Program-made: the position numbers and the translations under genes
Notes under the pieces: model-generated
Database searches by the model: none
What the model was told of the DNA's origin: nothing
What the model saw: only the letters and a program-made list of their open reading frames with translations
In this document: positions 30,201 to 39,200 of the stretch, piece by piece
Position numbering within the stretch: position 1 is the stretch's first letter
Layout of the letters: each line of letters starts with the position of its first letter
Origin: Telmatactis stephensoni
Taxonomy: Eukaryota > Cnidaria > Anthozoa > Actiniaria > Isophelliidae
Assembly (NCBI GenBank): GCA_029948255.1
Contig: JALIZF010001621.1
Coordinates: forward strand, 1-64,000
DNA length: 64,000 bases
Direction: 5' to 3'

Positions 30201-33200
30201 TTGAAAGCCTTTATTTAACTAGGGTAACCCAATCAGTCACTAATAAACAACAACTGCTATCAATAGGAGCCCCAAGTACTGACAAAACATACAAAATCTC
30301 AATCTTCTACCACTTTCTGTCAGTAAAAGTATCAGTGCCTGACCATTGTAGTAATCAATCAATCAATAACTTTATTTATGTAAGTGTCAGTGACTTCTAG
30401 CTGGCCACAAGTAGCCTGCTACTAATTGGGGACACTGTAAAATATATTCTAAATAAAATCTAAATCTAAAGCTGCTAATAAATAAATCTATATATACATT
30501 TTAGTACCCTAACAGGCTAACCAAATCCCATGATTTTGACTCTGAAAATGTACCATCATGATTATTACAGTCCAAAATACAGGTTGATGTGGTTGTGTCT
30601 CAGAATCTTGATTTTTAGGTTCTCGATTTAACTACTTTTTACCTTATTTGCATCCTTGTCATTTAAAACAAACTTGCATCCTTCCATAGAGGCTGAAACA
30701 ACACGTTGAAATTGAAGTTTACACTTTGACCATAGAAAAAGAGCTGCATCAATGATCATATCAGGGTCCATATAAGCAATGATTGACTAAAAAATATAAT
30801 AGAAATCAGAATTAGAACTACAATGAACAGATATAGACTTGATATTTACTAACAAATGCACTGTAACGTAATGTGTCAACTATTGTTACAATATCCTTTC
30901 ACAAGTTGCTTAAATTGGCCAATCTACAGTATCTCTGCTTGGCACATGAATGACAAAGTCTTATGTCTCATGGAGCATTGGGTATTATTATCATTTGTTG
31001 TCAGTTGTGATGACTGAGCTTAAAGTTACTAGTAAATAGGATATTATTATGAAGTACCTTAATAGGTTCAAGAGAACATGAATGCAGTATATCTGCTAAA
31101 GGCATGAGCTCCTCAGCCAAGGAAGTGGTACTTTTTGCTGGAATATAACCAATAAACATAAGCAGCTACAGTAAATGAAAAATTGGTAATAGAGCAAAGC
31201 CTCATGTTAATTCACATATGGTAGAATACTAAAATGTACATTTCTAATGAATGGATGAATGAATGAATGAATGAATGAATGAATGAAAAAATGACAAGAG
31301 AATGAATAAATATATGACAAAAGAATTCATAATAACAGAATGAATGTATTGAATAAATTGGTGATTGTCAAGAGAATAAAATGAAAGAAAGTAACATTTA
31401 CTATGAACAATTTGGCAAAAGAATATAAAATGATGAATGGTTCATAAAAATGCTAAGAGAATGAATCAATGAAGAGCAAAGCAATGAAGGAATGAAGGAA
31501 GGAAGAATGGAAGGGAAAAAGGAATGGAGGAAGGAAGAGAGGAAGGAAGAATGGAAGGAAGGGAAGAAAGAAGGGAGGAAGGAATGGAGAGAGGAAGGAC
31601 TTTAGGGAGGAAAGAAGAACAGAAGTGAAGGAGGAAGTAAGGGAAGATGGAAGGAAGGAATAGAGAGAGGAAAGGAAGAAGGAAGGAAGGAAGGAAAGAA
31701 GGAAGGAAGAACAGAAGGAAGTAAGAATGGAAGGAAAGGAGGAAGGAAGGGAGGGAGGAAGGAAGGAATGTGGAGTTAAGAAGGAAGGAAGGAAGGAAGG
31801 AGGGAGGGAGGAGGGAGGGAGGAGGGAGGGAGGAAGGAAAGTAGAAAGGAAGGAAGGAAGGATGAATGGAAGGGAGGAAGGAAGAACAGAAGGAAGGAAT
31901 TGACTGATTGATATAAACATGACAACTGACCTTGTCCTTGTGTTTGTTGTTCAGTATTCTCTTGGTCCACGGCAGCATGGCTTATAGTCTTCTTGGGTTT
32001 CTTGATGTTACTGTAGAATGGCTCCATGGCAATCATAAGTTCTAATGTCTTGACATCAAGGAGACTACTAGAGTTCTCTTGTTTCCTGAGCAACTCTAGT
32101 GTCTGCTGTACAAGATTGTTAAATGTCTCCCATTGTTCATAGTTGAATGCAAACTTTACAAATTTAACAATTGACTGCAAGGGGACTCCACGGGAACCTG
32201 TTAGTTGAGAAATGTGTAAATTTTGAATGTACAGTGTAACTGTTACTTGAAATGATTATTATTTATGAATGTGTTTGCAGTTTCTTTGAATGTGAAATGG
32301 CTCGGAGAAAATCAGAGCTGCAGAATGTGTGACCTCACCACAGTAGCCCCAGCAGCCCAGTGGTTAGGGTATCTGACCTGTAACCAGCTCATGGGTTAAC
32401 ATCCGAATATCTGACTAAGGCTTATATCAAGCTGGTAACGAATGGAACAATTTGGACTTGAGTATTAGAAAATCATCCTCCTTAATGCAATTTAAATCAA
32501 GAATCAGTCAACATGCATAATATTATATACAGGCCATATCTTTAATTTTTAATTTATATATATTTTAGAATTTTTTTAATATTTTATCTTGTAGTTTTTT
32601 TGTTGCAGGACCCTACTGAAAATTGCTTTGCGAGTAGGTCTCCTGGATAAATTTATTATCATTATTATTATTAGTTTTTGCAAGTCATTTCCCACTCAAA
32701 GTAACTTTATGTGTACATGTTTGTGCATTACTAATGCTGTAGAGATTCAAATAATATCACGTAAACCACCATAATTGGAGGATTAGGTTACATGTGGGTG
32801 GAGATGCATGGTGGTTGGATGAGTGTTCCACATGCATAACAAATCAAACAACTCAATACTTACCTTCTCGCACAAGTTCCATAAGTCTACAATCACCAAG
32901 CTGTAATACTGTTGGATGAATTTCTGTCTCATGTTTCATGGCATGTTGATGCTTTGCACCCCCACCCCCAGCAATGAGCTCCATGCCAGCAAAGAACAGT
33001 TCAGCACAAACATCAGTCATTGTGTCTTCTGCATCACTTTGAGGTGGTTCACAGTGAAGTGTACGCCTGTGTGGGTCATTAAGTGCTTCTAGGATAGCCA
33101 GGAACTGTGCTGATGTGCTGCCTTGAAACAAGTCTGTCAGAAGACGTTCTGTGGGTGTCCTTGGCCATGGTTGCTGTATAAACGGACATTTATTATCAGG

Positions 33201-36200
33201 GGTTGTGTTGAGATATGAATTTAAAGTTTCAGGAGAATTCAAGGAGTATTCAAGGACCCAAAAACGATTTTTCAAGGAGTAATGTTACCCGATTTTTTAC
33301 TCATGGTTTGAAATAATTGGACATCCCCTTCCCTCACCTATATGTACTGAAAATTAAACTAAGTGAATTTCTAAATTTTCCATCCCATTCAAGTCCCTTA
33401 CATTTTTGTCCAAAAGTATAAATTCAAGGAGTTTTCAAGAAGTTTGAGCAGAATTTCAAAAATTCAAGGGCTTTCAAGCACCCTTGAAAACATAAATGAA
33501 ATTCAAGGAGTTTTCAAGGAGTTTAAGGAGTGGCATGAACCCTGATCATTGTAACAACTACATAATTACAGTTAATAACTAACAAATCAAACTGTAAATG
33601 TTGTACTTACATTCATACTATCCTTCAAGTTGGGCTTTGTCTTGGGTCTCAGCAATCCTTTAGGTCTTTTTCTAGTTTCAAACACGACTCTCTTAAACAC
33701 CATTATCTGCATCTTAGCCTTAGCTTCTCGGAAAGCACTTGCAGACATTGATGTGGTCTCAGATGTGCTGATTCTCTCAATATCCTCCAGTTCATTGACT
33801 TTTGTGACAGCTCTCTTAGCAAAGGCTTCTGCTTGTGTGGTGGCCTTGAGGTCGTAGTAGCATTGGCACACTGCAGTGTATAGGGTGCAACGCCAAGGCA
33901 GATACCTGACAGTCATGAGGGGTACAGATGACTCCATACACATGCATGCCCATAACACAAAATCAAGAGCCTGTAATGAAAATTTATTGAATAATCAGTG
34001 ATGTACCACACTTTATTATTTTTCACTAACATGAAGTGTTATTTACGTCGTCTTTGGGAAGGAGAGATTTTTTAAAAATCGCTTATTATAAATGGCTTGA
34101 AATCGCTACTGAAGACCAAAGACGACATATTAATAACACTTCATGTAAGTGAAAAAATTTTTTTATTCATTTATAACTCTCAGCTCTCAAAGCTTGTATG
34201 GGCTTCCTGTGATACAGTCACAGACTGTACAGTACAGTACCATCCATTACTATTATTAGTCAATTTCATAGTTAGGGGCAACACTACCAAACAAAATGTT
34301 CTCTGGACAGGAACCATGAAGAGGTGGTGGTCCAGGGGCTTAGCCAGCCTGTATATTTCAAACACACAGCAAAAAAGAAGTACCAGGTTCTTAATTACCC
34401 CTATTCCCACAAATCAAGACTCCCCACTCAGGTCCCTCCTGTATGAATAAAATTTAGAGAACATGTATTGTTAAAGCTTAGGGTTGTTTACCTTACTGCT
34501 GTGCCCTAGAGCCATTAGGTGTCTGCAAATGGAATAAATATGAATAGTGCCTAGAAAAACAAATACAAGATATATTTTTATAAAGTGTTTGGGAAAAAAA
34601 AGAGTTCTAAGGAATGTTATTGTAGTCAGAGTAGGGCTGCCTATATAATTACTGTTCAACTTCATAACCTATTGTTTTTTGTATGCATTATTATTATAAT
34701 GAATGCAGACGGAAAAGGCATAAATCAGCTGCATTGTTGCAAATATTGCTTTCAGTCTAATCTAACAAACAGCAATATTTTTAACAATGCTGTTTGATGC
34801 TATAATCACACAGTATTATTAATATTTAACATAAGATTGCAGTGTGACTTGCTTAGGGGAGCTAGATTTGCAGGTTGATAAAGAAATGCAAAGTTCTACT
34901 ACGTTACCAGTCACAACTTACACTTTTCAGAGCCATTTCAAAATCTAGCTCCCCATGTAGAAAAAAAAAGTCTTATAAGGTTTTCTTTATTACGATAAAC
35001 GTTAGCATAAAAATGTGTGGGATATACAATCAACAAAAGTACGCATGCTCATACAATACTTCATTTAAAAAAAAAATAAAAATACACTTCAATTTTAACA
35101 ATATTGGTGATTTTGATGGTTATGAAGTTGACCAAACAGCAGTAATTATACCAGATAGTCACTTCAGCCAGCACCAATATTGGATATATTGCTGCCAGCT
35201 TCAGTAATTATCTAATACTTATTTAGGATTTCTAAACTGACTGACTGACAGGGCTAGGAAAGACAGTCCAACACTTCAGGTAGAATTGGACAGAGAGACT
35301 GAGACAGACAAATAGAACTCTTTCTCTTTGTACAGTTTGTATGCTTATTATCGTTCTTAAATTATGATGAACATGTTAAAATATTTGCATATGAAAGAAT
35401 CAACCTCCAATATTAAGAATGGCATCTCAAATGGGACAACAAACAATGAAGCAAAAGAGGCTTAATAAACAGAGCAATGAAGTGATGAATAATGACACAC
35501 AGAATATGACAGATACATGTAGTGATGGCTGGTGTCACAAAGAAGGAATGGATGTTTCCTCCATAAAATCTACAACGATAATCCATAAATGTACAATGTG
35601 TATACTATATTATTTACCATTAAAAACAAGCCAACAGAATGTTTCTTTATGAAGAGCTGTTTGTGTTATTAGTCTCAAAATTCTAAGAATGGTTATGCAT
35701 TTAACAACAGTTTCAGGATTCTGCAAGAAATATAAACACAATTATTATAATTTTATAACTAAAGATTTTCATGACAATTTGGGTTGATTTATATTTATAT
35801 TAGATCACAGGATCATGTCACATTTGTAAAGTTTGACATGTACATGTAAGGGCATTTTATATATGAAGAATATACATGTACTTTCATTAATTAATTCAAC
35901 AATACAATAGAGGGTTTTCCAATACACTCAACTAGATTCCGATGGAAAATATATATTTCCATTGGAGTTTAGTCGTAAAAATATAGAGTTTGGGTTTCCT
36001 GTTGTTAATTTAGTGATTATTGTTGTCGCCCAAGCTTTGGGTTTCCTGTGCATGTGGGCATTGAAGGACTATGTTTTTATTGACATTTTTTTTTCTGTGT
36101 TGTTGATGGATTTGTCGATTAGAACCATTGGAACCAATTGCTCAAGCGTGGTTGAGAAATATGAATTAGGCTTCCTGTGGACAATAGCACAGGACACCCA

Positions 36201-39200
36201 CATTAATTTTTGTTTTACGATGTGGGTTTCCTTTGTAGATAGTTACGACTGGAATCTATGCAACTGTATTGGACATGTGTAATACAATACAACAATACAT
36301 TATTTTGTATTTCAAATTTATAACAAGTACATGTAAATACACAGTACCTTGAGTTTTATATCTTCTGCAATCTTTACATGAAATGAACATATAGCTTCTC
36401 CAAGTAGTCCCCTTATCTAAAAGCATCGGTTTATTATCAGATTTTATTATTTATACACTGTACAAATTCTGATTTTCTGATTGGTCAGTTAATTGTGCCA
36501 TGTGACGCATTGTTATGATGTGACAAAATGTCACAACGTAATAATATCCAAAAATCAAATAATCCAATATCTAAAACTCCAGCGATAATTTTCTACACCC
36601 TTCACTAACAGAGTTCTAGGACTCAGTGCTAAATCACTTTTAACATTAATCCAGAAAAGTAGTTCTTGATTATATGGACGATTTCAATTTTACACAAGAG
36701 CAAGTTGTAAACATGGATTCTGAGAACTGTTTATTATCTTTAATCTAAAGTGATTGTATCACGGTAATTTTCCAGTAGCTTTCTTTTGAAAAGTATATTA
36801 ATTGTTTTGTTAAAATTACCAAAATAATGCTATTAAACTAATTTTGAATTACTATTTTGAGTGACTTGAGTTACTCTTGACTAGTGATCTTCGATGTCGA
36901 CTGACAGTGTTAGCCTGCTTCTGCAGTTTATTCAAATAATATAATAATAAAAAAGGTTAACACACTCTTTGCTTGCGAATTATCGGGATTTATCTTCACT
37001 CGTTCACTAACAATGAACTCGAAATTTTCTCATACTGTACTCGGCTAATGCCTTGTGCAGTACTTAAATTTTCTTCTTCATTGTTACCAAACTCGTGAAG
37101 GTAAATCCTGATAATTCACTCGCTGAGTGCGTTAAACCTCTAAATAAAATTATTGGTTTGAAAAATTGAAGATATATGAATAAACTAGAATTTAATATCA
37201 TTTGAAGTCATTTTAAGTCTAACCATTTGCAGATGTAATTTCAAAGGTAGCACCTTCTCAATGATTCAAAGACTGGTCAGCACTATTATTCTTTAAAAAT
37301 ATTACATCATAATAAATTATGATATACATGTATCTTACCACAGCAGTAGCTAATGGATCATTAAGACCATTAGGTAAATAGATAGCTTTCAAGCCTTCCA
37401 TATCACTATCAGCACAAAATTCTAGTGTTTTGAGAGGTCCTCTTATTCCACTCAAGAATCTTCCATAACACTGATACTGAGCAATCTTGTACTCCTATTG
37501 TTAGGAAAATTTAGTTAATTTCTAAACTATATTGCAAACATTAAAGTATATAATCTGCAGAGGGAATATACGTTTAATCATATCCATTTTGAAATCACTC
37601 ACAAATTCTGCAATCTGATTGGTTAAAAAGTGTGCGATTTAAGCATTAATCGCACTATTTTGAATCATTAATAGCATCATTTTGTCTGCCAATCACATAG
37701 CAGATTTCAAGAAAATCAACCAATCAAATAACAGGATTTGAAGCTAAATTTTTGGGTAAGGGAAGAAAAGCAAAAAAACGTGGCAGCCATTTTTTCAAGT
37801 CATTTTGGAACTGCAGCCTGATAAAAGAGTTTGAATCTTTATTGTGATTTCAAAATGAATATGATTAATAGGTAATAGAACTTCGTGTCATGCAATTTTG
37901 GGCTGAAATCACACTCGTGATTAACAAATTGCAATTTTGTAATCACTCTTGTGATTTCAGCCCAAATTGCACTCCACTCAGTTCTATTACCATTATTAAT
38001 CCACCTCTGCACCCTGTGATCCTGTCTCCCCTAAATTAAGCAGCACCGTCAAAATAAATGCCAGAAATAGAAAGAGCGCACCTTGATAAATATATTAGTG
38101 CCAAGTTTTAAGTCTATATATATTCTTAGGATTCATTTGGAAAAACACATTGCGTGGCACAAACTTGGCATCCAATGCATTTTTCCAAACAAATCTTAAG
38201 AAAATATCCAATCTCAAATTCAATGTCATTATTTATCAATTAGACAACAGAAAGGTGCGCGCCCATGACGTTATAGACGCACGAGAGAAAATATAAAGAA
38301 CGATTAATAATGGTAATAGAACTGAGTGGAGTGCAATTTGGGCTGAAATCACAAGAGTGATTACAAAATTGCACGACCGCGTAGCGGGAGTGCAATTTGT
38401 TAATCACGAGTGTGATTTCAGCCCAAAATTGCACGACACGAAGTTCTATTACCTATTAATCATATTCATTTTGAAATCACAATAAAGATTCAAACTCTTT
38501 TATCAGGCTGCAGTTCCAAAATGACAAAATGACAAAATGATGCTATTAATGATTCAAAATAGTGCGATTAATGCTTAAATCGCACACTTTTTAACCAATC
38601 AGATTGTAGAATTTGTGAGTGATTTCAAAATGGATATGATTAACAAACGTAAGAGTGGCACGAGGTGTAGCCGAGTGCGACTCTAGTTTGTTAAGAGTTC
38701 TTTATATTTTCTCAAGTGCGTCTATAACGCAATGGGCAAGCGGCTTTCTGTTGTCTAATTGATTTATAACAGAACCTAGGACGTTAAAAACGGAGCCGTG
38801 CAGCCCATGGGGAAATAGTTCATAGATTTTCAGCCAATCAGAGCACGTGTTATATGTGTTGCCATCTTAAAAACGAACGATTTGAAAAAGACGATGACGA
38901 AGATAGTGCGCGCGCAGTGCGGCCCATGGGCAAATAGTTCATAGCTTTCTGGCCAATCAGAGCGTGCGTAAGATTGTAGCTATGTTATAATTTCTCCTGT
39001 ATTACATCTTATGAGCTGAAACTTTGCACTAATATACTAATATTAAGGTGCCCTTTCTAATTCTGACATTTATTTGACCTTGTGCTTGGAGAACTAATTG
39101 GAAACTAAATTTTGTCAGAATTTGCTAGAATCTCCAGCTATGACGTCCTGTGCACGAATGTGCGCAGTAGGCTAAAATTTCTATGGTTAAGCCAGTCACC

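Noticed and set aside
31453..31978. Long Ser/Pro/Leu-rich frames (155 and 170 codons) on the minus strand
   Set aside because: Translation of the interrupted GGAA tract read as TTCC; low complexity, and only the left part of one frame past 31931 is real exon 11.
35962..36282. 106-codon plus-strand frame
   Set aside because: Single frame in an intron with repeated gggtttcctgtg words; composition of a repeat, no splice context.
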